Shown here: in pieces, positions 1 through 7,355 of the stretch
Position numbering within the stretch: position 1 is the first letter of the stretch
Layout: the number at the start of each line of letters is the position of its first letter
From: Thaumarchaeota archaeon UBA223
GTDB lineage: Archaea > Thermoproteota > Nitrososphaeria > Nitrososphaerales > UBA57
Direction: 5' to 3'
NCBI GenBank assembly: GCA_002495905.1
Contig: DAHJ01000019.1
Span: 29,212 to 39,240, forward strand
DNA length: 10,029 nt
Made by a program: the position numbers and the translations under genes
The notes under the pieces: model-generated
Database searches by the model: none
What the model saw: the letters and a program-made list of their open reading frames with translations, nothing else
Told to the model about the DNA's origin: nothing

Positions 1-1454
1 CTTGGATATAGACTTGCAAAATCCAGTGCTGATACCCCAAAATACACTCCTATTTTTGGCTCTAATACCATGCCTCCTTGATATTGCTTACCCTCTATTA
101 CTGCTTCAGAAGACATTTCCTTTAATTCATCATCATCTATTGCCAATTCGTCCCTTCTAGGTATTAATGCATTGATTTTTCTATGTTCAAAATATACCAT
201 GCTTCGTATCCAATTCGAAACTCCAATTCTAGATAAATCATTGATTGGCATTTTAGTAATTCTTGAAATTACTAGTAATAATTTCATCAACAAATCTCCG
301 TCAAAACTTGTTAATTCTAATGTAATTTCTGCATCATTGAAATTGTATTTTGCTAAATGATAATATGTTTGTTCTCCAATTTCTCCTGTAAATTCAATTT
401 TCGATTTCCCCAATATTGCCGCACTAACTGCGTTCAAACTGTGTTCTGAATATTTATTTCCAAATGCATAAATCTGTATTGATCTATTTAGAAATGTTCT
501 ATAAAGATCTAAATGTATTCCGTGTTTTAAATTTGCCTCAATTCTTCCAATTTGTATTGGTATTTCCTCTTTTTTTATTCCTGACTTTATTGCTCTATTG
601 TAAATATATTTCAAATCAAAATCATCGCCATTATATGTAATAATACAAGGATAATTTCTAATTATTTCAAATACATTTTCCAGTAATGTTCTTTCATCAT
701 CAACAAATATTATTTTTACGTCTTTTTCTAATTGATTAACTCCTGACTCTATTCCATCTCTACGCAGAATGATTACTTGTTTCAAATCGTCACTTCCTGC
801 AAATCCTACTGATATTATTTGATATCTTGCTTCATTTGCATCTGGAAATCGATCTAATTTATCAGACTGCACTTCTATATCTAAAGCAACTCGTTTTATG
901 TTGGGTAAAGGCTGACTTAGAAGTTCTGCCCATTCATTTATTTTCTCTTTAATATCATCTTCAGTATTCTCAATGCCTTTTTGCAACATTTCATTAGTTT
1001 CTTTTGGAGTTGTGAATTTTGTAGGAATTATCTGATTATCTATAATTTTGTAATATATTCCAGGAATTAATGATTTATCATACATATATGTCTCATAATA
1101 TTTTATGTCTGCTTCCCATGCATTTACTCTATCTCGTATACTTCTTCCAGGCATACTACCAATAATTAATGGATTATCTGCAATTATCTTTAGCATATTT
1201 TCCTCTTTATCGTTTAATAAATTGGTTTTCGTTGTCTCTTGAATTACTATTTTATCTTCTTTCTTGAATGTATCAAGCAGTTTCTCATCTGTATTTTCTT
1301 TAACTAAACAATATGGCTTATGTTCAGAACTATCATACCATAATTTTATTGTATCTGTTTTCTCATCGTAAAACTTCAAACATGCTTTCTTTTTGTTTCC
1401 ATCATATGAAGCTGATAATAAAACCATGTTTTCATTATCGATTTGTTCAGTCAT
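1..1454 (-). CDS. polB: Family B DNA polymerase, N-terminal part (3' end beyond window)
   Basis: Replicative or repair DNA polymerase with 3'-5' proofreading exonuclease. The frame is open from ATG at 1454 down to base 2 (484 codons) and leaves the window, so the palm, fingers and thumb are missing. Visible motifs: a PY pair (residues 47-48) in the N-terminal domain, placed like the uracil-sensing pocket of archaeal PolB; Exo I as DIE (D192, E194); Exo II as N275-GDDF-D280; Exo III as YNFND (Y370, D374); the YxGG motif as YQGG (458-461); and the start of polymerase motif A, DFASLYP, with the metal-binding Asp at 478. All exonuclease acidic residues are present, so proofreading should be active. 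The N-terminus MTEQ...LLSASYDG resembles thaumarchaeal PolB from memory. It is divergent from the 1506 gene across only 51 bases. Family assignment is very secure; lineage is inferred. Confidence 0.96.
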   Translation of the reverse strand, partial: MTEQIDNENMVLLSASYDGNKKKACLKFYDEKTDTIKLWYDSSEHKPYCLVKENTDEKLLDTFKKEDKIVIQETTKTNLLNDKEENMLKIIADNPLIIGSMPGRSIRDRVNAWEADIKYYETYMYDKSLIPGIYYKIIDNQIIPTKFTTPKETNEMLQKGIENTEDDIKEKINEWAELLSQPLPNIKRVALDIEVQSDKLDRFPDANEARYQIISVGFAGSDDLKQVIILRRDGIESGVNQLEKDVKIIFVDDERTLLENVFEIIRNYPCIITYNGDDFDLKYIYNRAIKSGIKKEEIPIQIGRIEANLKHGIHLDLYRTFLNRSIQIYAFGNKYSEHSLNAVSAAILGKSKIEFTGEIGEQTYYHLAKYNFNDAEITLELTSFDGDLLMKLLLVISRITKMPINDLSRIGVSNWIRSMVYFEHRKINALIPRRDELAIDDDELKEMSSEAVIEGKQYQGGMVLEPKIGVYFGVSALDFASLYP

Positions 1455-1461
1455 CTGTACT

Positions 1462-1469
1462 TTTATATA
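1462..1469 (+). promoter_or_regulatory. TATA-like box in the polB / membrane-gene divergent intergenic region
   Basis: TTTATATA is centred about 40 bases before the ATG at 1506. That would give a start of transcription near 1490 and a short leader for the plus-strand gene. Read on the other strand the element is also TATA-like, but it lies only about 12 bases before the polB ATG, too close for a leaderless polB transcript. The background is AT-rich, so this is a weak call. Confidence 0.3.
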
Positions 1470-1505
1470 TTAAATCAAACATAAAACATTATCAATAGTT
1501 AATGG

Positions 1506-1859
1506 ATGTCTGTAATAATGAACAAATCTTTCACTATAATATTCGGTATAATTGGAATCTATTGGATTGCTTCCAGTTTACTTCAACAAGGTTCTTTTTT
1601 GTTACTTATTCCAGGAATTCTTTCATTACTACTTGCAATACCTATTAAATCAAATTTTAATCTTGAAAAATTAGTTTTACCTACTTTATTATATAATCTT
1701 GTTCTTACATCTTATCAAGTTTATTCTTCTTCATCTATACTCTTATCACGACTCATTGGAATTGAAATCTTTATATTTATTTTTAATCTTATTCTTACTT
1801 TATCTGTAATTTATTTAATTCTTCAAACATTACGAAGTACAAATATAGACATATCTTAA
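1506..1859 (+). CDS. Small four-helix membrane protein, function unknown
   Basis: I do not recognise a family for this 117-aa protein. It is very hydrophobic, with about four membrane segments (residues 8-26, 30-47, 56-73 and 85-106), short loops and no obvious catalytic or metal-binding residues. A pair of Gln (27-28) lies at the first turn, and a PIK...LEK stretch (46-55) makes a likely polar loop between helices 2 and 3. The start is ATG 1506 (MSVIMNKS); ATG 1518 (MNKS) is an equally good internal alternative that keeps all helices. It lies between divergent polB and tyrS, and its stop overlaps the TATA-like element proposed for tyrS. Codon use matches the neighbours, which argues for a real gene. 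It is probably an inner-membrane accessory protein; no role can be assigned. Confidence 0.7.
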   Translation: MSVIMNKSFTIIFGIIGIYWIASSLLQQGSFLLLIPGILSLLLAIPIKSNFNLEKLVLPTLLYNLVLTSYQVYSSSSILLSRLIGIEIFIFIFNLILTLSVIYLILQTLRSTNIDIS

Positions 1860-1863
1860 ATAC
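1855..1863 (+). promoter_or_regulatory. TATA-like box for tyrS
   Basis: CTTAAATAC is centred 28 bases before the tyrS ATG at 1887, the spacing expected for an archaeal leaderless transcript. It overlaps the stop codon (1857-1859) of the preceding membrane-protein gene. No purine-rich Shine-Dalgarno sequence precedes the ATG, which agrees with leaderless initiation. Confidence 0.4.
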
Positions 1864-1886
1864 ACTTTCCACAATTAAATTAATAT

Positions 1887-2915
1887 ATGGATATTGAAAA
1901 TAAGATTTCCCTAGTTAAGAAACCTCCTACTGAAGAATTAATTCAAGAAGATGAACTTAAGAATCTTTTTGAAACAAACCAATCGCCTAAACATTACATT
2001 GGAATAGAAATGTCTGGAAAACTTCATTTAGGAAGTCTTTTGATCACTGGATTCAAAATTAATGATTTTATCAAAGCTGGTATTCAGTCATCTGTCTATC
2101 TTGCAGACTGGCATAGTTACATAAATGATAAATTTGAAGGTAATTGGGATAGAATAAAACAAGTCACAAATTATTATGAAGAAGCCTTCAAATTTTTCTG
2201 TCCTGGCGTTAATATTGTAAAAAGTAATTCTCTTTATCATAATAATGACGAATATTGGATGAATCTCATTAAATTTTCTAAACATATGACTTTATCGCGT
2301 GCAGTTCGTTGTTTGACAATTATGGGTAGAACTGATAAAGATCAATTAAGTTTATCTCAATATCTTTACCCCTCTATGCAAGCAGTCGATATAAAAGAAC
2401 TTGATCTTGATATTGTTCATGCAGGAACTGATCAACGTAAAATTCATATGCTCGTTCGCGAAGTTTTTCCTAAAATGAATTGGAAAGTCCCTGTAGCCGT
2501 TCATCAACATCTTATTCCTGGATTGTCAAAAGCTGAAGAACAACAAGACACCGCTTTTACTAAAATGAGTAAATCTAATGCAAAAAATTCAATCTTTATT
2601 CATGATTCTGAAGACGAAATCAATTCTAAGATAAAAACTGGTTGGTGCCCTGAAAAAATTTCTGATAACAATCCTATTCTTGAATATTGTAAATATATTC
2701 TCTTTCATGAATCTGATACTTTTACAATTGAAAGACCTAGTAAATTTGGCGGCGATATGTCGTTTAGTAATTATCAAGAATTAGAATCTGATTATATTGA
2801 TGGAAAAATTCATCCCCTCGATCTTAAATTATCTGTAGGTCGTAAAATTAATGATATTATCTCACCAATTCGCGCACATTTTTCAAATAAATCGGAATTG
2901 TTTTCTTCTATTTGA
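1887..2915 (+). CDS. tyrS: Tyrosyl-tRNA synthetase (archaeal/eukaryal type)
   Basis: Class I aminoacyl-tRNA synthetase that charges tRNA-Tyr in the cytoplasm. The Rossmann catalytic domain has the HIGH-type signature as KLHLG (45-49) and an intact KMSKS (226-230). The tyrosine pocket follows the archaeal enzyme: Y37 in YIGIE, then Y161-PSM-Q165-AV-D168, where the Asp reads the tyrosine hydroxyl and separates TyrRS from TrpRS. DQRKIHML is the conserved stretch before the KMSKS half. The C-terminal helical domain carries RPSKFGGD and ends in a helix (KINDIISPIRAHF) matching the anticodon-binding end of archaeal TyrRS. At 342 aa it is somewhat longer than the compact methanogen enzymes (just over 300 aa), with the excess mainly an N-terminal extension and small insertions. 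No S4 domain is present, as expected outside bacteria. Confidence 0.95.
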   Translation: MDIENKISLVKKPPTEELIQEDELKNLFETNQSPKHYIGIEMSGKLHLGSLLITGFKINDFIKAGIQSSVYLADWHSYINDKFEGNWDRIKQVTNYYEEAFKFFCPGVNIVKSNSLYHNNDEYWMNLIKFSKHMTLSRAVRCLTIMGRTDKDQLSLSQYLYPSMQAVDIKELDLDIVHAGTDQRKIHMLVREVFPKMNWKVPVAVHQHLIPGLSKAEEQQDTAFTKMSKSNAKNSIFIHDSEDEINSKIKTGWCPEKISDNNPILEYCKYILFHESDTFTIERPSKFGGDMSFSNYQELESDYIDGKIHPLDLKLSVGRKINDIISPIRAHFSNKSELFSSI

Positions 2916-2919
2916 AAAG

Positions 2920-2928
2920 AATTATATG
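2920..2928 (+). promoter_or_regulatory. TATA-like box for the mechanosensitive channel gene
   Basis: AATTATATG is centred about 27 bases before the ATG at 2951, in the 35-base gap after tyrS. The spacing suits a leaderless start and suggests the channel gene can be transcribed separately from tyrS. AT-rich background keeps confidence low. Confidence 0.35.
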
Positions 2929-2950
2929 TGTAATTTGGGATGTCTGATTA

Positions 2951-4168
2951 ATGATTTCAACAATAACTTCACTGATTTTTGAATATCCTATTCTTAATAA
3001 TATTATTCCTTTATTGATTCTTATTCTTACTTCTTATACTGCATTTAAAATCACTCGTAAAATCTTAGTTCGATTAATCGTTCCTCAAATCAAAAAATCT
3101 AAAACTAAATTGGATGATATTCTTATTAAAAATCATCTATTTTTACGAATTTCATATTTAGTACCAATTATTATATTTGATAATTTTTCCTACATTCTAT
3201 CCTCTAATCTCCCACTGGATATTACTACTGTTGATACTATGATTGCTATTTCAACAATTTTTGTTTTTAATTGGATAATTGATTCAATCTTATCTTCATT
3301 TACTGATGCATATTCTAGACGATATAAACAAATACCTTTGAAAAGCTATGTCCAAATTTTTAAAATTTTAATTATTATATTTTCTGGCCTTATCATTGTT
3401 TCAATATTGTCTGGAATTTCTCCTTGGGGATTAATTGGCAGTATCGGTGCTATAAGCGCTGTATTATTACTTATTTTTAGAGATACTATTCTTTCCTTAA
3501 TTGCTAATCTTCAAATATCTTCTAATAAATTAGTTCAACTCCATGATTGGATTGAAGCTCCTGCATTTGGTGCTGATGGTGATGTAATAGAAATTGCTTT
3601 ACATACTATAAAGGTACAAAATTGGGATAAAACAATTACAGTTATACCTACTCACAAATTAATTGACTCTTCATTTAAAAATTGGCGAGGGATGGAATTA
3701 AGCGGAGGTCGTAGAATTAAACGTTCTATCAATATCGATCTTACGTCAATTAAATTCTGTGATGAACAAATGCTATTGAATTATAATAAAATTGATTTAT
3801 TATCTTCTTATCTTAAAGAAAAAGCTAATCTACTCTCAAAGTCTAATAAAAATATTAAACCTGATAATCATTCTTTAAATTCTAGAAATCTTACAAATAT
3901 CGGTACTTTTCGTGCTTATATTATTTCATATCTTCGTAATCATGAAAATATAAATGAAAATATGACCTTTTTAGTTAGACAACTACCTCCATCTGAAAAT
4001 GGCCTTCCAATTGAGATTTACGTCTTTAGTAATGATAATGAATGGATTAGCTATGAAAATATCCAATCTGATATATTTGATCATTTAATTGCCGCTACGA
4101 ATTACTTTGATCTTAGAATATTCCAGAATCCATCTGGTCATGATCTTAATTCACTTGTTAAGGATTAA
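2951..4168 (+). CDS. ybdG-like: YbdG-type (miniconductance) mechanosensitive channel, MscS superfamily
   Basis: Membrane channel that should open under membrane tension during hypo-osmotic shock. The 405-aa length is close to E. coli YbdG (about 415). About five membrane helices are visible: residues 14-32, 63-83, 93-115, 135-155 and the pore-lining segment 158-179 (GLIGSIGAISAVLLL, then IFRD). The cytoplasmic MscS beta domain follows with DWIEAP, GADGDVIEIAL, VQNWDKTIT.IPT and SFKNWRGM..SGGRRIKR. The C-terminal part keeps the YbdG-specific blocks NIGTFRAY, MTFLVRQLPP, GLPIEIYVF, QSDIFDHL and a final PSGHDL. Such close agreement with a proteobacterial-type protein over the full length suggests old transfer from bacteria, although codon use is now fully local. 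It is 9 bases before the aminotransferase ATG, so the two may be co-transcribed. The subfamily call rests on recalled motifs, not an alignment. Confidence 0.92.
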   Translation: MISTITSLIFEYPILNNIIPLLILILTSYTAFKITRKILVRLIVPQIKKSKTKLDDILIKNHLFLRISYLVPIIIFDNFSYILSSNLPLDITTVDTMIAISTIFVFNWIIDSILSSFTDAYSRRYKQIPLKSYVQIFKILIIIFSGLIIVSILSGISPWGLIGSIGAISAVLLLIFRDTILSLIANLQISSNKLVQLHDWIEAPAFGADGDVIEIALHTIKVQNWDKTITVIPTHKLIDSSFKNWRGMELSGGRRIKRSINIDLTSIKFCDEQMLLNYNKIDLLSSYLKEKANLLSKSNKNIKPDNHSLNSRNLTNIGTFRAYIISYLRNHENINENMTFLVRQLPPSENGLPIEIYVFSNDNEWISYENIQSDIFDHLIAATNYFDLRIFQNPSGHDLNSLVKD

Positions 4169-4177
4169 TTGATCTAT

Positions 4178-5290
4178 ATGACTAAGAAAATTTCTGTTAA
4201 TGAACCTGTATTTGACGATAATGAAGTAAATACTGCTCAAACTATTCTTGATAGTGGTTTACTTAGTAGTTCTAATATGTATGGTGGAAAATATGTTAAA
4301 CTTTTTGAGAAACAATTAACCGAATTTCTTAATTGTAAATATGCTATTGCTGTAAATTCTGGTACTTCTGCATTATATGCATCATTATTATCTTTGGGCG
4401 TCACAACTGGAGATGAAGTAGTTGTTCCATCTTTCAGTTTTACTGCTACTGCTAGTGCAGTTATTGCAACTGGAGCTACACCTATTTTTGTTGATATCTC
4501 TTCATCTAATTATAATATTGATTTATCTCTAATCAAATCACATATTTCCTCAAAAACAAAAGCTATTATCCCAGTTCATTTATACGGACATCCTGTTGAT
4601 GTTGTTCAGCTTTCTGAAATTACATCTGCTAATAATATTCCAATAATTGAAGATGGGGCTCAATCACTTGGTTCTTCAATTAATGGAAAAAAATGCGGAA
4701 CTTTGGGTAATTTAGGATGTACTAGTCTTTATCCTACCAAAGTCATTACTTCAGGAGAAGGAGGTGTGATAACAACAAATGACGAAGAACTTTATAATCA
4801 ATTATTGATGATTCGTAATCATGGCCTTGATAAATCTGGCCATACAATAAGATTTGGTTTAAACCTACGTATGCCTGAAATTGAAGCTGCACTTGCCTCT
4901 ATTCAATTAAGTAAACTCGACGATTTTATTAAAATTAGACGAACTAATTCGAATATTATTTCTGAATACATTGATGAATTTGATATTAACATTCCCATTG
5001 AAAATGATAATTCATTTCTTAATCGTTATTTGTATACTGTTTCTTTTACTCATTCTCGTGATGAAATAATGTCTTTTATGGAAAAACAAGGAATTAATAC
5101 TGCAGTTTATTATCGTACACCTATTCATAAAATGCCCTTTTATCAGACTTTAAATAATGAATATGAACTTCCTAATACTGATATTGCTTCTTCTCAAGTT
5201 CTTTCTATTCCTATACATTCTGGCTTATCTAATGACGATATTAATCATGTAGGACGCTCACTTAATGATGCTTTAAAATCTATTTATTGA
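4178..5290 (+). CDS. DegT/DnrJ/EryC1/StrS family PLP-dependent sugar aminotransferase
   Basis: Fold-type I aminotransferase that would transfer an amino group, usually from glutamate, to a keto group of a nucleotide-linked sugar. Family marks: an N-terminal PVFDDNEV helix, NSGTSAL (PLP phosphate contact), VPSFSFTATASA, PVHLYG, the PLP-pyridine Asp in EDGAQSLGS (D159, Q162) and the Schiff-base lysine in YPTKVITSGEGG (K188). The C-terminal part has RFGLNLRMPEIEAALASIQL and YYRTPIHKMPFY, also family-typical. The pattern is nearest perosamine-synthase-like members, but the exact sugar cannot be read from sequence. ATG 4178 is chosen because the family typically begins a few residues before the conserved P(V/x)F segment; the frame also opens at TTG 4169, directly after the channel stop, adding only three residues. 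It is followed after 6 bases by a glycosyltransferase, which fits a role in surface glycan synthesis. Confidence 0.93.
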   Translation: MTKKISVNEPVFDDNEVNTAQTILDSGLLSSSNMYGGKYVKLFEKQLTEFLNCKYAIAVNSGTSALYASLLSLGVTTGDEVVVPSFSFTATASAVIATGATPIFVDISSSNYNIDLSLIKSHISSKTKAIIPVHLYGHPVDVVQLSEITSANNIPIIEDGAQSLGSSINGKKCGTLGNLGCTSLYPTKVITSGEGGVITTNDEELYNQLLMIRNHGLDKSGHTIRFGLNLRMPEIEAALASIQLSKLDDFIKIRRTNSNIISEYIDEFDINIPIENDNSFLNRYLYTVSFTHSRDEIMSFMEKQGINTAVYYRTPIHKMPFYQTLNNEYELPNTDIASSQVLSIPIHSGLSNDDINHVGRSLNDALKSIY

Positions 5291-5296
5291 TGTGTT

Positions 5297-6028
5297 ATGA
5301 ATGTTTCAATTATTATCCCTACTTACAATGAGAAAGACAATATTATTATCTTAACAAGTAAATTAATTGATATATTCAGTCATTCTCCACATAATTTGAA
5401 AATTATAGTTGTTGATGATAATAGTCCTGATGGAACATCTTCTGTAGTTGAGCAATTAAATTCATACGGTAAATCAGTATTTCTAATTACTAGAGAATCT
5501 AAACTAGGATTAGGTTCTGCTTATCAAGCAGGTTATAATTGGTGTAAAGAAAATAATTCTGATTGTATTATTCAAATGGACTCTGATCTTTCACATCCTC
5601 CTGAAATTACTATTCAAATTGTAGACTCAATCAATTCTGGTTATGATGTTGCTATTGCCTCAAGATATATAGATAAAGGAGGTGTTAGTTCTTGGCCAAT
5701 TCATCGAAAAATTATTAGTTTTGTTGCTAATATGCTCGTGCGGATATTTTTAGGATCTAAATTACATGATAATACTACTGGATTTAGAGGATTTAATTCT
5801 AATACCATTGATTTATTGATACGCTATGATGTCAAGTCAAATGGCTTCTCTTATTTAATCGAATCTGTATATTTATTCCATAAGATGAAACTCAAAATTC
5901 AAGAAATCCCATTTGTATTTCAAGAACGAAGTATTGGAAAAACTAAACTCTCTTCTTTTGAAATCTTTCGTTTTCTATTGTCTATTTTTCATCTTTTGAT
6001 ATATGGAATTAAAGAAAAATCTCAATAA
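5297..6028 (+). CDS. GT2 glycosyltransferase, dolichol-phosphate mannose synthase (DPM1)-like
   Basis: Family 2, GT-A fold transferase expected to load a hexose (mannose in the name-giving enzyme) from a nucleotide sugar onto polyprenyl or dolichyl phosphate at the inner face of the membrane. It starts directly with IIPTYNE (5-11). DDNSPDGT (40-47) binds the nucleotide, QMDSDLSHPP (93-102) contains the metal-binding D95-S-D97, ASRYIDKGG follows, then TTGFRGF (160-166) and the DPM1 hallmark QERS.GKTKLS (209-219). The 243-aa length matches soluble DPM1-type enzymes. There is no four-helix GtrA-like domain; a C-terminal hydrophobic helix (about 223-237) could sit on the membrane. It lies 6 bases after the aminotransferase stop, so the two probably share a transcript. 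Mannose versus another sugar cannot be decided here. Confidence 0.92.
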   Translation: MNVSIIIPTYNEKDNIIILTSKLIDIFSHSPHNLKIIVVDDNSPDGTSSVVEQLNSYGKSVFLITRESKLGLGSAYQAGYNWCKENNSDCIIQMDSDLSHPPEITIQIVDSINSGYDVAIASRYIDKGGVSSWPIHRKIISFVANMLVRIFLGSKLHDNTTGFRGFNSNTIDLLIRYDVKSNGFSYLIESVYLFHKMKLKIQEIPFVFQERSIGKTKLSSFEIFRFLLSIFHLLIYGIKEKSQ

Positions 6029-6073
6029 CAAAAAATACATATACTACTAAATTCTAAACTTAATTGATTATAT

Positions 6074-6244
6074 TTGGAATCTTCTGATGATACTTTTGGC
6101 GGTGTAGTCTATGAATGTGTACGTTGTGCTACTCCAGTTACAAACGAAGATCTCGCTGCTTTACCTGAAATCAAGTGTATATGTGGTTATAGAATCTTGA
6201 AAAAAAGAAGATCTTCTGTAGTAAAACAAGTTAAATCAGTTTAA
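6074..6244 (+). CDS. rpoP: DNA-directed RNA polymerase subunit P (Rpo12, Rpb12-like)
   Basis: Small zinc-ribbon subunit that holds the Rpo3/Rpo10/Rpo11 platform to the large subunits of archaeal RNA polymerase. The 56-aa product has a first knuckle C-VR-C in YECVRCATPV, a 16-residue spacer, then KCICGYRILKKRR, and ends with VVKQVKSV, the basic tail typical of Rpo12. The second knuckle is C-x-C-G rather than the usual C-x2-C-G, read directly from TGT ATA TGT GGT at 6175-6186. The start must be TTG at 6074: an in-frame TGA lies at 6065-6067, and no in-frame ATG or GTG lies between there and the first knuckle. The ATG at 6111 is out of frame. It sits between the DPM1-like gene and the HMG-CoA synthase gene, with 45 and 73 bases of spacing. 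Confidence 0.85.
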   Translation: MESSDDTFGGVVYECVRCATPVTNEDLAALPEIKCICGYRILKKRRSSVVKQVKSV

Positions 6245-6284
6245 TTTCGACATTTTACTAATATTTGAGTACTTTTCTGTAAGC

Positions 6285-6292
6285 TTTTAAAC
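6285..6292 (+). promoter_or_regulatory. TATA box of the HMGCS-thiolase-DUF35 operon
   Basis: TTTTAAAC is centred near 6288, about 30 bases before ATG 6318, the standard distance for a leaderless archaeal mRNA. This placement helps decide the start of the HMG-CoA synthase gene: the in-frame TTG at 6297 would be only about 9 bases from the box and therefore upstream of the transcript. Confidence 0.5.
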
Positions 6293-6317
6293 TCAATTGG
6301 ACATAATTATTCCAATA

Positions 6318-7349
6318 ATGAAGAGCTCTATCCCTGTCTATATATCTGGTTATAGTGGATATGTCCCACGATTAAGACTTTCTACTACTGATATTGCTAA
6401 ACTTTGGAAAGGCGGAGGTTCTGGTCCTAATAAAGCAAAGAGTGTTGCTAATATTGACGAGGATACAACAACTATGGCTGTTGAAACAGCTAGAGATGCC
6501 TTATCTATGTCTGGCTCATGTGAAATTGGCGCAATTTTCGTAGGAACTGAATCAAAACCCTATGCTGTTAAACCAACTAGTACAATTGTAGCTCAAGCTT
6601 TAGGTATCCACAAAACTTTAGCATCTGATTTTGAATTTGCATGCAAAGCCGGAACTGAGGCAATGCAAGTTATCACGGGATTAATTGGCTCTGGAATGAT
6701 TTCTCACGGAATAGCTTTAGGCGTTGATACTGCTCAAGGACGACCTGGAGATAATCTCGAATATACTGCAGGAAGTGCTGCAGCTGCATTTGTCTTATCT
6801 AGCGATACTAAAAATCCTATAGCTAAAATTGAATATAGTACATCTTACGTGACTGATACAGGAGATTTTTGGAGAAGACAGACTGAATCTTATCCTCGAC
6901 ATCTTTCTCGTTTTACAGGAGAACCTGCTTATTTTCATCATGTTCAATCTTCTGTTAAACAATTACTTTCCGAAACTAATCTTCAACCTTCTGATTTTAA
7001 ATATGCAATCTTTCATCAACCTAATCCTAAATTTCCAATTCAAGTAGCTAAAAGACTTGGATTTTCCATGGAACAGATTGAACCTGGATTACTTAACCCT
7101 GTTATTGGCAATCCTTATTCTGCTAGTTCACCTCTTGGACTTGTTTCAACTTTTGATGTTGCCAAACCAGGGGACCGAATTCTTCTTGCATCATTTGGTT
7201 CTGGAGCAGGAAGCGACGCTTTTTCTATATTGGTCGAAGATGGTATTCTGAATAAAGGCGAAGATCATATTCCTTTATCTGAAAAAATTAATGACAGTAA
7301 AAACATTGATTATGCCACATATACAAAACTTCGAGGTATATTGAAGTAA
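6318..7349 (+). CDS. Hydroxymethylglutaryl-CoA synthase (archaeal type)
   Basis: Condenses acetyl-CoA with acetoacetyl-CoA to HMG-CoA, the committed step of the mevalonate pathway to archaeal isoprenoid lipids. This 343-aa thiolase-fold enzyme keeps the full HMGCS triad: Glu78 in GTESK, nucleophile Cys109 in FACKAGTEAM and His233 in FHQPNPKFP. The N-terminal SGYSGYVPRLRL and the stretch GNPYSASSPLGL are also typical, as is GDRILLASFGSGAGSDAF near the end. ATG 6318 is preferred over the in-frame TTG 6297 because archaeal family members begin about seven residues before the G.x.YIPR block and because a TATA box lies 30 bases before this ATG. Six bases separate it from the thiolase gene. Together with that gene and the DUF35 gene it should form the archaeal thiolase/HMGCS channelling complex. 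All catalytic residues are present. Confidence 0.95.
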   Translation: MKSSIPVYISGYSGYVPRLRLSTTDIAKLWKGGGSGPNKAKSVANIDEDTTTMAVETARDALSMSGSCEIGAIFVGTESKPYAVKPTSTIVAQALGIHKTLASDFEFACKAGTEAMQVITGLIGSGMISHGIALGVDTAQGRPGDNLEYTAGSAAAAFVLSSDTKNPIAKIEYSTSYVTDTGDFWRRQTESYPRHLSRFTGEPAYFHHVQSSVKQLLSETNLQPSDFKYAIFHQPNPKFPIQVAKRLGFSMEQIEPGLLNPVIGNPYSASSPLGLVSTFDVAKPGDRILLASFGSGAGSDAFSILVEDGILNKGEDHIPLSEKINDSKNIDYATYTKLRGILK

Positions 7350-7355
7350 TTTTAG

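Noticed and set aside
172..360. 62-codon open frame on the plus strand
   Set aside because: It lies wholly inside polB on the opposite strand; the polB frame carries the Exo III motif here, so this is a shadow.
1313..1498. 61-codon open frame on the plus strand
   Set aside because: It is antisense to the N-terminus of polB and crosses its start, with no family resemblance.
4169..4177. TTG start for the aminotransferase
   Set aside because: It would add only three residues directly after the channel stop; ATG 4178 gives the usual family N-terminus.
6297..6317. TTG start for HMG-CoA synthase
   Set aside because: It is too close to the TATA box at 6285-6292 and would add seven residues absent from the family's usual start.
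7057..7251. 64-codon frame inside the HMG-CoA synthase gene
   Set aside because: It is in an alternative frame of a strongly conserved enzyme, with no independent signal.
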